From: Enoplolaimus lenunculus
Lineage: Eukaryota > Nematoda > Enoplea > Enoplida > Thoracostomopsidae
Assembly: GCA_030248215.1 (NCBI GenBank)
Contig: JASANG010002563.1
Span: 47,461-111,460 of the forward strand
Length of the DNA stretch: 64,000 nucleotides
Direction of reading: 5' to 3'
Shown here: positions 22,430 to 33,716 of the stretch, in pieces
Layout of the letters: the number at the start of each line of letters is the position of its first letter
How positions within the stretch are numbered: the stretch's first letter is position 1
Notes under the pieces: generated by a model
Seen by the model: the letters and a program-made list of their open reading frames with translations, nothing else
Databases searched by the model: none
Told to the model about the DNA's origin: nothing
Made by a program: the position numbers and the translations under genes

Positions 22430-22616
22430 AGGGGCGGAACGTTTTTCCATGGAACTGAAATAGAGTAAGCTTAAGCTTTATACTAATTTTTTTACTTGGC
22501 TTAGCCTTTGGCTTAGGGTTAGGAATATGCTCATTCTTACGCTTAGGCTTAGGCTCAGGCTTATGCTTAGGAATATGGTTACAATACTGTTCCGTCCCTG
22601 TTCTTTACATTGGCCA
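22430..22616. mobile_element. TTAGGC-type TIR element copy
   Basis: Left side GGGGCGGAACG..., right side CTGTTCCGTCCCTG...ACATTGGCC. The interior has TTACGCTTAGGCTTAGGC followed by more TTAGGC-like words. The outer left TIR is lost. It is closest to the copies at 25797 and 44690. Confidence 0.65.
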
Positions 22617-23089
22617 AAAATTGTAAGAAGATTAACAAATTCACTGTTGTTTTAACTAATTGTCTCTGTTTCTGGCTCCATGCAAATATGTTAACCTGTC
22701 GAGTATGTATTATCCACCTCCGGTTTCAACCTGAATCCTGATAATTACCGTCAGTTTTGTGTTAAAATTATTGTTTTTCTTAAACGGTGCCACGCATTCT
22801 TGCTTTGCTTGTTTAAACTTGAGTTTGAAATTGCAACTCTTGGCTTTGAGTGCGCAGTATAATTATATATATTTAAACCCGAGATTGAGAATGCATTGTT
22901 TCAACTAATTACATCCAAATCCGAGTTGAAATAAGTAAGGATTCTTCGAACTCATTAAAACGTCGAATAATGTATTAATCTTATTACACTAGCTTTACGG
23001 AAGGTTGCAGTTATATTATATATGTCGCAGCCCAAGTGGTAAGTTAGTCAAATTTCGAATTGGTCTTGCACCCGGTGTAATTCTTTATA

Positions 23090-23560
23090 TGCGACAAGTG
23101 CACGTTTCGTTACTACCTTAATGTCATACTCAAATACGGTTGGCTGTTGGTTAGAATAATATGAGAATTTTTCTTAAATTTTCGATGAGAAAAGTTATCA
23201 ATACCGAAAATACTGGAAAATTCCGGTGAAAAATTCCGGATTACCGGAACCGGATAGTAAAAACTACCGGATTCGCTACCGGAACCGGAATTCTGGTTGC
23301 ACTCTATCATATTTCGTTTTACTTTTGTCACAATTTTCAGAAAAGAATTTGCGAAATTTCGCAGATTAGCGTCAAACCAAACAACTTAACAACATATTGC
23401 AGATATTGGCTGAAATAAACTAATTAACCATCATTTTTACTACCTAATTTCGCTTCAACTCCGGCTGCGGCAAGTTTCGTTGACCTCCGGCTCTGGCTCC
23501 GGTATTTTTCACCTCTGGTTGCACCCTGATCTTATAATATTGGGTCACTGAACCCCGTGC
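23090..23560. repeat. CCGGAA-word elements, two fragments
   Basis: About 23200-23310 carries repeated CCGGAACCGGA words and ends GGAATTCTGGTTGCACTC. About 23455-23535 carries CTCCGGCTCTGGCTCCGG and ends CTCTGGTTGCACCCTG. Both ends match the CAGGGTGCAACCGGAATT terminus read in reverse. Confidence 0.5.
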
Positions 23561-24189
23561 GCAAACAAAACTTATTTAAAATGTTATAGCAAATTGCCGC
23601 AATATTTAACACTAAAACAACACAACCCTTCATCTCTCTTTTGCGAAATTTCACGACACCCCTTATATCAGTACTAAGACGACCATCATCATGCACCAAA
23701 GTAAAGTTTTAAGAAACTCTAAAAAGGTTTAGATTTAAAAAACGACAGAAACTATTTTAAAATTAAAAGTTTCATAAAATTGCTAGAAAATTACCTGACG
23801 TTTGCATCTAAACTTCTGTGCTCTTTTTTTTGGCTAAAAACTATTTTTTAAAACCACTACTGCTATATATCATTGGACAATTGCAAAAATCAATAAGATC
23901 GCAAACGCATACGAACAGGAACGTTAATTACAGACATTATGACAGACCCATAGCCAGGTCACCATGCTAGATGACTAAACATTTTTCAGGACGGACATAG
24001 AAAGGTTTGCGATAACACACAAGTAAAGTTGAAAATTTTCTAGCTTAAGAGGTAAATTTTTTCCAGGGAGACTGAGCGCCTTCCTGGCTCCGGCCCATAT
24101 AAACATAAGGGACTGAACATTTTCCGGCGGGACTGTAAATAGAGTAAAAGCTTAAGCTTTACACTAATTGTTTTGCTTGGCTTTATTTT

Positions 24190-24990
24190 AACGGAGAATG
24201 AGTTGAATCACTCAATCTTAGAGTCAGGACTTTGTGAACTCAGAATTTTGGGTTGATTCAATTCATTCTGAGTTAATTAATCAACTCACCCGCATTCAAC
24301 TCAACTCAGATTGAGAATCAACACAACTCAGAGTGAGTTAATGTTTACTTATATTAAATCAGAAATAACCAACTCGTAAAAGCTGAATTGGTTAATCAAC
24401 TCATTGTAATTTACAGTGTCGGCTCCGAGTCCGGCTCTGGTAGAATTTTTGCCGGAGGTTCGGGCAATTTCGGTAGTAAAATTTTGCGTAATTTTATAAA
24501 ATTTATCTTGCCCGTTTTGTTTTACTTTTGTCACAATTTTCAGGAAAGAATTTCTGAAATTTCACAGAAAATAACCGTAAAACCAAACAACTTAACAAAA
24601 TATTTTAGATATTAGCTAAAATTACCTAAATAACCGTCACTTTTACTACCTAATTTCGCCTTACCTCTGGCTCTGGTTCCGGCTCCGGCAAGTTTTGTTG
24701 ACCTCCATCTCCGGCTCTGGCATTTTTAACCTCCGGATGCACCCTGATATATACTGCACTTCCAATGAGTTAATTAAACAACTCAGATGGAAAGTTTTAG
24801 TTCATAGAAGTATACTTTAACTCACGTTGAGTTAAGTTGATTTTCTTTGTGAGTTGAGTTGACTCCGGGGAGTTGATTAATTAAATCGGAATGAGTTGAA
24901 TCAACTCACAATTGTGAGTTCTGACAGTCCTAAACTCAGACATAGCGATTCAACTCATTCTGAGTTAAAATTAACTCACTGGAGTTTACA
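24190..24990. repeat. GAGTTGA-word hairpin elements with a nested CCGG-word copy
   Basis: Two runs (about 24196-24420 and 24770-24990) are built from GAGTTGAATCAACTC and TGAGTTAATTAACTCA variants and can fold back on themselves; one ends TTTACAGTG. Between them (24420-24750) is a copy of the CCGG-word group ending CCTCCGGATGCACCCTG. A fragment of a TTAGGC-type element (AGCTTAAGCTTTACAC) lies just left at 24120-24185. Confidence 0.5.
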
Positions 24991-25404
24991 GTGTAGTGAC
25001 CCTAAAACAAGGGGGAGCTAGTATGAGTCCGGTGTCTCAATTTTGGAGCTGAATTCCTTTTAGGAATCTAAGAATTTCCTTAAATTGGAATACAAAGTCC
25101 AAAATTACGTATTAGTCCATAGTCGTCATACTCTAATTCGTTTGCTAAAATGCGTCTCGGGTCGAATTAAATTCGATTCGGTTTAGAGTTCAAACGGTCC
25201 TGCCAAACGTTTTATGTGGTCCAGTCTGCGGTCCAAGTCGGACCACATGCCGCAAGGACTTTTGCAGTGCGGACTGTATCACTTAATTATTTTCTGTCGT
25301 CGGAATCATCTCAACGAATTGATTGAGGAACTTCAGAAGTTCCCAAACAATACCTAGTAAAATAATACAACTCTACGTTTAAATGTTCTAAATGCTAATA
25401 TATA

Positions 25405-25582
25405 CACTGCAAAAAAATGTTGAGTCAAATTGACTCTCTCCTAAATAGGCTTTTCCTTGAGACAAAATCCGACTCAAATTGAGTCGAATTTGACTCAGGC
25501 GGAGTCAATTTGTGACTCAGTTTGTGTAGTCAGGAAAAGCCGATTTCGGACAGAGTCAATTTGACTCACCATTTCTTGCAGT
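25405..25582. mobile_element. Hairpin element, family E copy 5
   Basis: CACTGCAAAAAAATGTTGAGTC at left to CACCATTTCTTGCAGTA at right, flanked by TA. Same internal order as copies 1-4. Confidence 0.75.
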
Positions 25583-25796
25583 ATAGGTGTAGAATAGAAA
25601 ATAACTAAACAGTCTAGCCAGTGTTTTAACGCGCTTTTTAAATCTTATATATATATACATACATATATATATTTGGTGCGTAGCTGTAGCTTCTTTGCGT
25701 GCAAAATACTCTACGCCACGGAAACGAAACTATTCAAATGGGTTGTTTGGCCATAAACAAAGCAGTATATTAAGCAAGCAGTTGCAACCAATGTAT

Positions 25797-25975
25797 AGAG
25801 CAGAGCCGTGACATAGCATATTCCTTAGCCTAACCCTAAGACTAAGCGTAAAAAGGAGCCTATACTTGCCTAAACCTAAAGCCCTAATAAAAAAATTGTC
25901 TAAATCTCATTAAAAGCTTACTCTATTGCAGTCCTGCAGAAAAACAATTCCGGCCCTGATGTTTACATAGTCCGC
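25797..25975. mobile_element. TTAGGC-type TIR element copy
   Basis: Left CCAATGTATAGAGCAGAGCCG, interior CCTTAGCCTAACCCTAAG, right ATTCCGGCCCTGATGTTTACA. It belongs to the subfamily with a TATAGAACAG-type subterminal word (compare 28774-28993). Confidence 0.65.
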
Positions 25976-26529
25976 GTGTACCATTATGCTCAGGACTTGA
26001 CAATTTAGGCTTCAATTTACGCCAGAAGCTGGACTTTAATGGTCTTATAGGTTTATATACTCGTCTAGCGTTCATAGCCTGATGCAGAAGTCAAAGTGCT
26101 TTCCATTTAACGGTTCCGTTTAACCAACACAAATATCAATTCAAAGCAGAAATGTGAGCTATAAATCAGTTTGAAAAGTATTCCGTCGTCGCAAAGCACG
26201 GTGTAAAGCTTACGTAGTCAATCATATTAATAAGAATTAACTCTTTCTCACATGAATATTTTTAATTTCATATGAGATACACTATCAAGGTAAAATAGAA
26301 GCTTGACGCTCGCGCCCAAGGGGGCTCTCACGTCTTGCAAAGATTTTGCACCGCACATATATATTAGAATTATTAAACTAAACACTGCTCACAGTGCCTG
26401 TGTTGCTCATATATTTTTGTATGTAGTTGCTCATAGTATACTTTATGAGTTAAAGGGTTAAAAATTTATTCAGCAGAAAAATTTTGAACTGTTGAACTGA
26501 ACGAGGGTTAAAACCCTTGTGGGATTTGT

Positions 26530-26700
26530 TCGGCTATGTTCTTCGTCTCCAAGACGTCCGGAAACGTCCGTCAGAGTACTACAACGCAAATTTGTTGCCG
26601 TATGGAACGGCAAATTTGTAAAACAAAAGTTTATGGACAGACAGTACGTCCGGCACCGGACGACACCGCACGACAAGCGCCACCCAATATAAAACAAGGA
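26530..26700. repeat. GC-rich repeat with GTCCGG words
   Basis: GACGTCCGGAAACGTCCGTC, then a palindromic GCCGTATGGAACGGC, then GTCCGGCACCGGACGACACC. Related to the other GC-rich patches at 12998, 20730 and 45371. No coding gene is supported. Confidence 0.35.
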
Positions 26701-26762
26701 TTTTTAGTGTACCTACGTTTATATATTTTAAGTTAGAAATTAGATTGAAAAACACGCACATT

Positions 26763-26853
26763 TGACACTAGCGGAGTCGAATTCGACTCAGTTGTGTAGT
26801 CCCGTAGAGCGTATTTCGGAGAGAGTCAATTTGACTCACCATTTTTTGCAGTG
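26763..26853. mobile_element. Hairpin element, family E, right half
   Basis: Only the right arm is present, ending CACCATTTTTTGCAGTG. It begins abruptly at GACACTAGCGGAGTCGAATT. Confidence 0.65.
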
Positions 26854-26891
26854 TACATTCGCGAGAGTATAGTTAAAATACAGCACAACTG

Positions 26892-27323
26892 CAGGGTGCA
26901 ACCGGAATTATAAAATACCGGAATCGGACCCGGAACCGTTGAGGTACAGAAATATCGGAACCGGAACCGCAACGGGAAATAAAAAATAACCGAAAAATTC
27001 TTTATAACGCTATTTTATCGCTTTTAATGCTGCAAACACATCATTTAGAATGCTAAAAATTCCTGAAACAAATGCTGTAGGTGGAAACATATGATAAGTT
27101 ATGGAGCATGGCACGAATTGAAAATTTTGGCAATACACGCTCAGACAGTTTGGGAGCAATAAATTAGAATCGTATGCCATTTTTTTAAATTTTCGAATGA
27201 GAAAAATTTTGAATATCGAAAAATCCGGAAAATTCCGATGAAAAATACCAGACTTATTACCGGAACAGGTTAGTTAAAAATACCAGATTTCTCTACCGGA
27301 TCAGGAATTCCGGTTGCACCCTG
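26892..27323. mobile_element. TIR element CAGGGTGCAACCGGAATT, 432 bp
   Basis: Starts CAGGGTGCAACCGGAATTA and ends GGAATTCCGGTTGCACCCTG, a near-perfect TIR. Just inside both ends are runs of CCGGAA / CCGGAC words; the middle is AT-rich and unique. No transposase frame. Confidence 0.8.
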
Positions 27324-28055
27324 AACACAAGGAAGTTTAAACCTGCCTAGTGTACCCGAAAAAGGTCTATATTCTTAAATAAATCTTTACTTCGGAAACA
27401 CTCTTTAATCATTTTATTTTGACACGGATCATGCGGCAAAGATTAAGAGCTGAAGTGAACAAAATTTCAATTCGAAAATTATGTTTACATTTTGTTTCGT
27501 CGGCTGCAAACGGAACATTCTCAAAACTCGTAAGTAATGGTTCGGTTTAGTAACGGCTTAAAATGACATCGAGCATATTCTGCTTGTACTAACCTGCCGG
27601 TGGTGAAACAAACGATTTTAAAATATTTGTAGAGTGAAAAGATTGTCTTCAGAGAGTAAAACGGTGTATCTTAGTTTTAGACTATCCAAAGTTCGAACAT
27701 AACGTAAATTTTTCACATCAATTTTCGGACTGACAAAGAAGATATAAACCGATGGAGAATATAAGCCAATTTTTTGCAAACCCACGTGAGGTGAGGTCTG
27801 CTTGTATCAAAGTGTCATACAGGTGCACGGCAGTTGTTCCTAAACCCATACACGTAGGTGTATAGTTGGCAATATGTACAAGGGCGTCTCCAAGGGGGGG
27901 CATTGGGGGGAGGCGCCCCCCCAAATAGAATCAGTCTAAAAGTTCACAATCTTAAATTGCAATTGTAGGGACCCCAAAATATTCGGTGCCCCAAATATTA
28001 AATTTTCTGCGGACGCACCTCAATATCTTGAGCCAAATAATCTTTTATAACCGTT

Positions 28056-28763
28056 GACAAATGTTACTTTAAAGGTCGTCCCATTTTCCTGGGACAGCAA
28101 TGTACCAGGAGTACTTTCCAAAAATATAATTGGGACAGCGGGACAGTTGGGACAGATGAGAGTGGGACAGATGTGACAGTTAGGACAGTTGGGACAGATG
28201 GGACAGATGGGACAATTGGGACAGCGGGACAGATGGGACAGATCGGACACTGGACAAATGGACAGAGGAACAGAGGGACAGTGAACAAGGAGGGAGGGGA
28301 GAGAGGGGGGGGAGGGGGGACACATAGAGAGGGGAGGGAGGGGGGGAGGGGAGAAAAAAGAGACACAGGACAGATGGGATAGATAAATAAGAAAAAAAAA
28401 ATAAAAAAAGAAAAAATATATGTATATATATGTATATATAATATATGTGTGTATATATGTGTATATATATGTATATATGTGTATGTATATATGTGTATAT
28501 GTGTATATATGTATACATATGTGCGTATATATGTATATATAATATATATGCATATATACATATATATGCACATATATATACATATATACATATATACACA
28601 TATATACACATATATGTGTTTGTACATATATATGTATATATATGTATATATATTATACGTAAATATATCTGCCTGTGCATATGAAAGCAGGAGCACATAA
28701 GTGTGCACTCCGGGTATATTTGTGTCCCGGGCAATTGGGGCGGCCTTTATAGTAACATGAGCC
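28056..28763. mobile_element. TIR element filled with minisatellite and microsatellite
   Basis: Ends GACAAATGTTACTTTAAAGG and, reverse-complemented, GGCTCATGTTACTATAAAGG match the TTAGGC-type element ends. Flanks TAACCGTT (28048-28055) and AAACCGTT (28764-28771) agree at 7 of 8 positions, a target duplication. Inside, in order: GGGACAGATG / GGGACAGTTG minisatellite (about 28125-28260), a GGGAGGGG purine tract (to about 28360), an A-rich stretch, then TATATG / TGTATA repeats (about 28420-28665). The long open frames over this array are low-complexity artefacts. Confidence 0.8.
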
Positions 28764-28773
28764 AAACCGTTGA

Positions 28774-28993
28774 GGTCCATGTATAGAACAGAGCCGGAGC
28801 AGTAGTATAAGCATATTCCTTAGCCTAAGCCTAAGCCTAAACGTATGCCTAACCGTAAGGATGAGCCTATACCTAAGCTTAAGCCTAAGCCTAAGCATAT
28901 TAGCCAGAGCAAAAAAGTTAGTCTAAAGCTTAAACTATTAAGTCATTTACAACCTCGCCGGAAAGCGATCCGGCCCTGTTCTATACATTGGCC
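28774..28993. mobile_element. TTAGGC-type TIR element copy, beside the satellite-bearing element
   Basis: Ends GGTCCATGTATAGAACAGAG and, reverse-complemented, GGCCAATGTATAGAACAGGG. Interior CCTAAGCCTAAGCCTAAACG and again CCTAAGCCTAAGC. Flanks ACCGTTGA and AGCTTTGA agree at 6 of 8, a possible target duplication. It begins 10 bp after the end of the element at 28056-28763. Confidence 0.75.
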
Positions 28994-29331
28994 AGCTTTG
29001 ACACGCTGCACAAGAAATTTTAATTCACAGTTGGCACATATTTTACATGCGTATGTCTCTCTATCCCAAACCTCTGATTTGGCCACACTTGTTCATATTC
29101 GGCCGGGAATTTGACCTTTGGTTGCACCCTGCCAGTTGCTATATAGAACGTTTTATTGTGTACAACAAGACCAACCGACAATATACTAGAAAACTAAGCA
29201 AGTTTTTTAATACAAAAGAAAAAATAAGCATGCTAAACCAGATTTTGCTGTCTTTTCGTCTCCGATTTTTAATGCTTCTCCAGGCAGAGTAAAGTATGCT
29301 TCATTTTTTGAAACATAAAAATGTTATTTAC

Positions 29332-29812
29332 GGGCCATCCACGTTATACTGTCTACGCTACTGTAAAAAATTGTCCCCACGTACGAGCCCATAAGTCTGT
29401 AATTTTACTGTTCCAAATTACATGTCCAAATGTCACTCATATCCTGTGTAGACCCTACTGACAACTCGCACTCTCTACGGACGACCTATGCTTGGTCATG
29501 TTGCCGTCCATACCCAAGCTAAATTGTCAATACGTTATTTAAAGGGCAAAACACAAAGTTTGTCGGAAGGAACTTTGCTTTGCAATTATACAGAGTGTGT
29601 TCGAAGGAACTCGTATTATCAGACACTGTGTCCAGACAGTGTCTACATTGTCTTTAGTCCCTTCGAAGGACCTGCTTTCAAAACCCACTATCTATTTACA
29701 CCTTCTGTGAAGTCTTTATAGCTTAAGAACATTGTCGTTTTGTCCCGCCCTTAATGCCAGGTGTGTGGACAATTTTTTTACAGTAGTGTAGACAGTATTA
29801 CGTGGATGATCC
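29332..29812. mobile_element. TIR element GGGCCATCCACGT, 481 bp
   Basis: Left arm GGGCCATCCACGTTATACTG then TCTACGCTACTGTAAAAAATTGTCC. The right arm, reverse-complemented, begins GGATCATCCACGTAATACTG and then runs nearly the same, so about 47 bp pair. The interior is unique, has no transposase, and contains two opposed GTTCGAAGGAA / CCTTCGAAGGA words. Target duplication not clear. Confidence 0.75.
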
Positions 29813-30424
29813 ATTAGGCGCAGTCAACAAACGGTCCATTTTAGAATGCCAGAAAAAAATTTAATGAATTCGGCATCGCCTTCGGAAAATATTTAAAACC
29901 ATACAGATATTTTTTAATTTTTAAAGTTGTGTGCGCTGTTATGAAAACTCCAGATATTTAACTGATTGCTCACAGGTTGTTGTCGTTAGAAATACATACT
30001 AGCAACACTGAAACGAGGTTTTATGTTGTTAAGCATTCATTTAGCGGTACTATTTTTGTGCCCATGCAGGTGTGATGCTTACTTATTTATAGTTTTTAGA
30101 CAAACCCGTGCTAATATTTATTTATTAACATTTATAATATTATGAGTTTTTTCAATTTACGTAGCTAGTGCCATATAAAATATTTTTGAAACTTCTACCT
30201 GCCAATTTTATTTGGATGCTAAAACATATTCTGAATTCCAGTGTGCACAGTTGTCAGTGATCGGTTGTTGCAGGGCTGTACGATTTGGTGGTGTTACAGT
30301 TATCCCAACAGTCTTTGATTTTGAAAGTGGCTTTATGGGAAAGTCGATTTTTTTTATTTTTTTTGCAAATTTGTTACAGCACATAAATTGCTATTAACCT
30401 GATAAAACTTCGTTGGGCCGAACA

Positions 30425-32471
30425 ATGTCCGATAATGAAAGCAGTTGTAGCGCATGTGATGCATTGAGAAAAATTACATCTAGACCCGAGCCACAGCAAA
30501 TTGTTATTGGTGCGGCATTTGGATGGTGAGTGCAGCACTCAGTGTGCATTCAGATCAGAACTGGAGTTGGTTTTCGCTTTACTGACAGATATACTTAAAC
30601 CAGTTACAATCAGAAATGAACGATATCGTATTTTACTTGAATTTTGCTGTTGAGGGTGTGATGTTCTTAATTGGATTGTTTATATTGCTTCTATGTCGCC
30701 TCCCTTTACTTGTCATCTCCATATATAAAAGTACATACCTAGTGAAAACCGAAGTATAATTTTAAATTTTAACCAGAATGAAGCTGTAACGATAGTAGTA
30801 CCGTTTAATTTCACGAATATATATACTGTTTGTTGTCTATATATTTTAGGGGCGCAGGTTATACTTCAGTCAAAGTTGGCCAAAATGTGGCAATTGCTGT
30901 TGGAGCCGGCCTTCTAGTCTTAACAGTACGGTTTAGGGAACACGATTTTTCTAAAACTTTTGGTATATTCGTAATCAGCTTGATTTATGAATCCCATAAA
31001 TGTATAACTTAACAACCAATGTTAGAAGGATTTCGTTTCGATTTTTTCTTAGGGTCCCTCTAACAAAAATGGAAACAAAGTGTAACTAGAGAAGTATTCC
31101 ATGATGCGTAGTCCGGGAGAGTGCAGAATGGAGTCCCTCAACATAATGTTGCTGAGTCTGGAGTGGAAGCCCTTGCCCTCCACAGAATTAAGTAATCCGT
31201 GGGCGTGAAACGGCGCAGTCCGCCGAATTAAAACCATTCTTTGTGTTAAAATAATGTTTTTAGTAATATGTAACTCATTTCTTATTGGTGGTCATACCTG
31301 GTTGAAAACTGTAAATATACAACTATCTAAACTCGAAGGTTTGAACGATACGCATTTCTTAACTTTTTGGGATAAAATTTTTTGAGTTTTTTACCCAAAC
31401 ATTTCGTCTTAAACACTTATAGTGAAATTGGATATTTTCGGAATCCCCAGGTCGAACTGAGCACGTATATTGAATTTTTCGCAAAAAGAATGTTGTGTTA
31501 TTTTCCTTATGCACCAAAGTATCGCAGTATTTTTGTCTGAGCGACTATTCTTATTTAAATACTAAGATTATGTAGCGTGATTAGTTCGCGAAGCTCAAAT
31601 AATTTCGTTCTTATTTGAATAGGCTTAGGAATCTAGAAATTTATTTACTATGCACCTAAGTTATGTCAGTTTCGTCCACGCTTAGCTCTAATTTTACTTC
31701 GGTGATATCTGTGCAAAGTAAGGGTTATCTAGTTCATTGTTCTAAGGTTGCAAAACACGCGGGTTACATTCAGTTCCACGCGCCGGCTGATTCCAAACTT
31801 GAAGAAATCAAGCAAACAGCAATGGATAATTTGAAAGATATGGAAGAACGGTTGAAACGAGATTTAAATAACAAAACAACAGTGAAAAAGGCGAGTTACA
31901 TTTTACTAGACTTTATAATAATGCAGCTCAGTGTTGTAAGTATAGTTTTGTGAAGTTATTATGCTAAACCTGTTCTTACATTAAGTTTTTTAAAATATAT
32001 ACGCGTTTATTTCAACTTTTTAATATTCAGATAGTAATCAGAAATCGCAAGCTCGGACTCTGGCATTGTTTAATTGCAAACATAAAACAGCACGCGGTAC
32101 TGTCTTCATTGTATCTCTTTCCCAATTGTGAGTGGGTAAACCTGTATGTATTTTTACAAAATATTTATCATGCATAATGGCGTATCATACAACGGTCTGT
32201 AAACTGTTCAAATTCGGTATGTTCACACCCGGTCAGCAGAAAGAAACACCCCTGCCCACGTGACGGGTACCCGGTAATTGGGCTGTGCGATACTCGAGCT
32301 TCGTAATGCAGAGAGCGACACCATATCATTCGCTGTGATCGTATACTTTTCTTAGTAAGGATTTATCTTAAACTTGGTATTTGGTTTAAGGTGCAAGATT
32401 TCGTCACGCAACATTTGTGTTTGGTCGGCGGTTTTGCAGCCGGTTATCTCATTGGAGTCGGATGTGCGTAA
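30425..32471 (+). CDS. FUN14-domain protein A (FUNDC1-like), mitochondrial outer membrane
   Basis: Exons 30425-30525, 30850-30925, 31747-31890 and 32391-32471 give 402 nt, 133 residues. FUN14 proteins are small proteins of the mitochondrial outer membrane; FUNDC1 is a mitophagy receptor. Exon 1 ends GAAFGW and exon 2 gives GAGYTSVKVGQNVAIAVGAG with LLVLT, the first membrane helix. Exon 3 opens VAKHAGYIQF (human ANHTGYIKV) and a charged coil follows (DNLKDMEERLKRDLN). Exon 4 encodes VQDFVTQHLCLVGGFAAGYL with IGVG, the last helix, then stop. The exon 3 donor is the uncertain point: ending at 31890 needs a GC donor (AAG|GCGAGT), while ending at 31935 uses GTAAGT, keeps frame and adds 15 hydrophobic residues. 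No YxxL LC3-binding motif like that of vertebrate FUNDC1 is seen in the short N-terminus. Confidence 0.85.
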
Positions 32472-32509
32472 ATTGTTTTTTGTTTGTTTTCTGTTTGCAA
32501 TATTGCCAG

Positions 32510-32515
32510 AATAAA
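32510..32515 (+). promoter_or_regulatory. Polyadenylation signal AATAAA for FUN14-domain gene A
   Basis: AATAAA lies 38 bp after the stop codon of the gene, followed within 30 bp by a T/G-rich stretch (CGTTGTGATTTG). Position and context fit a short 3' UTR. Confidence 0.5.
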
Positions 32516-33520
32516 TTGTTGGAATATATAACACGTTGTGATTTGTTTAGCAAATATCGTCAGTGATTTAAACACTGTAGTGAGGCATTATAAAGTAAAC
32601 ATTATGATGTCCCGACACGTCTGTTTTGCAAGAATTGGTTATGGCAGTTATCCACTGTATTATTTTTCATGCAGAGATTAATTTGTGGATAAAAATGGTT
32701 CTAAGACAAATTTCAACAAGTTACAGTATTCATCAACTTATGTTTTATTTTTAGAAAGGTTTTCTATTGAGATTTTGAAGAAATTGTGCACCACTGAGGT
32801 TTTTTATTCCAATTTTTGTGTCATTTATATGTGCTCTGTTTTCATGTATAATATTAGCATAAGTAGTTTTGCTTTTACTCTTGGTATGTCATGTGAATAT
32901 ATGATTCAGTTTGTTCGCTGCTTTTCAAGGTAAGCATATTACAGACTCAAAATTTTCTTTGTAAAGACATAACAGTCTGACCGACTAGGTAGTGCCATAA
33001 ACAAATTGCCATCATGTTACTAACCCAGAAATCGCATTATGTATTTTTTGGTTTTTGAATCAAGAAAAAAATTCGGAACGCTAAAAACGACGGCTGCTTT
33101 GTTTGAATAACTTAAACCGGTAATTTTTGGCTTTTACTTGAAGATTAAAAAGGTAAAAAACAGAATTGATTCCATACTGCATAACATGTAGTTATCTTCT
33201 GATTTTACTTCTGCTAAATTTACCCATTGAACTACGCCTAATTGCAGAGTGATATATTGATATGATTGTCATAGAATGCTTTAGGTAAATTTGTAAATTA
33301 TTTGCAACCTATATTTAGCGAACATTTCTTTAAAAAGCATACAATATTTTATGATGGGCTGGCGTTGCAGACTTGTCATAAATATGAGTGAGTTCCGATG
33401 TATTACGCTTAATCAGGACTGACATGTTTGATGGTGTGGATTTCTTAGAGACTGATATTGCAGTTTATGGCCTTCCCGTAGTGATACTTTGACAGTTGAA
33501 CCGAACATCAAAATCTGTTC
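32516..33520. other. Intergenic DNA, nothing recognised
   Basis: AT-rich with no exon or repeat boundary that I can support. An 82-codon frame (32685-32933) is hydrophobic and unlike any family I know. Confidence 0.4.
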
Positions 33521-33716
33521 GGCCAATGTTACATTAAGGGGCGTAGCAGTAGATTAAGCGTATTCCTAAGCCTAAGCCTAAGCGTTGGAAAAATGAGTTC
33601 CTAAGAAAAAGCCTCTGCCAAAGCCTAAACCTAAGCAAAAAATGTAATCTAGAATCTAAACGTACTCTTTTATGGAACCACCAGAAACCTGGACGCCCCT
33701 TAAAGTAACATGGGCC
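33521..33716. mobile_element. TTAGGC-type TIR element, 196 bp, 8-bp target duplication
   Basis: Ends GGCCAATGTTACATTAAGGG and, reverse-complemented, GGCCCATGTTACTTTAAGGG. Flanks ATCTGTTC (33513-33520) and ATCTTTTC (33717-33724) agree at 7 of 8. Interior CCTAAGCCTAAGCCTAAGCG. This is the cleanest full-length copy of this subfamily in the window. Confidence 0.85.

Noticed and set aside
28020-28780. Several long open frames on both strands (up to 238 codons)
   Set aside because: They run through TATATG and GGGACAG tandem repeats, where stop codons are missing by composition. The products are low-complexity.
31663-31746. Upstream extension of exon 3 in FUN14 gene A (MSVSSTLSSNFTSVISVQSK)
   Set aside because: The family alignment needs VAKHAGYI directly after helix 1, and an acceptor TTCTAAG lies exactly there in the right phase.
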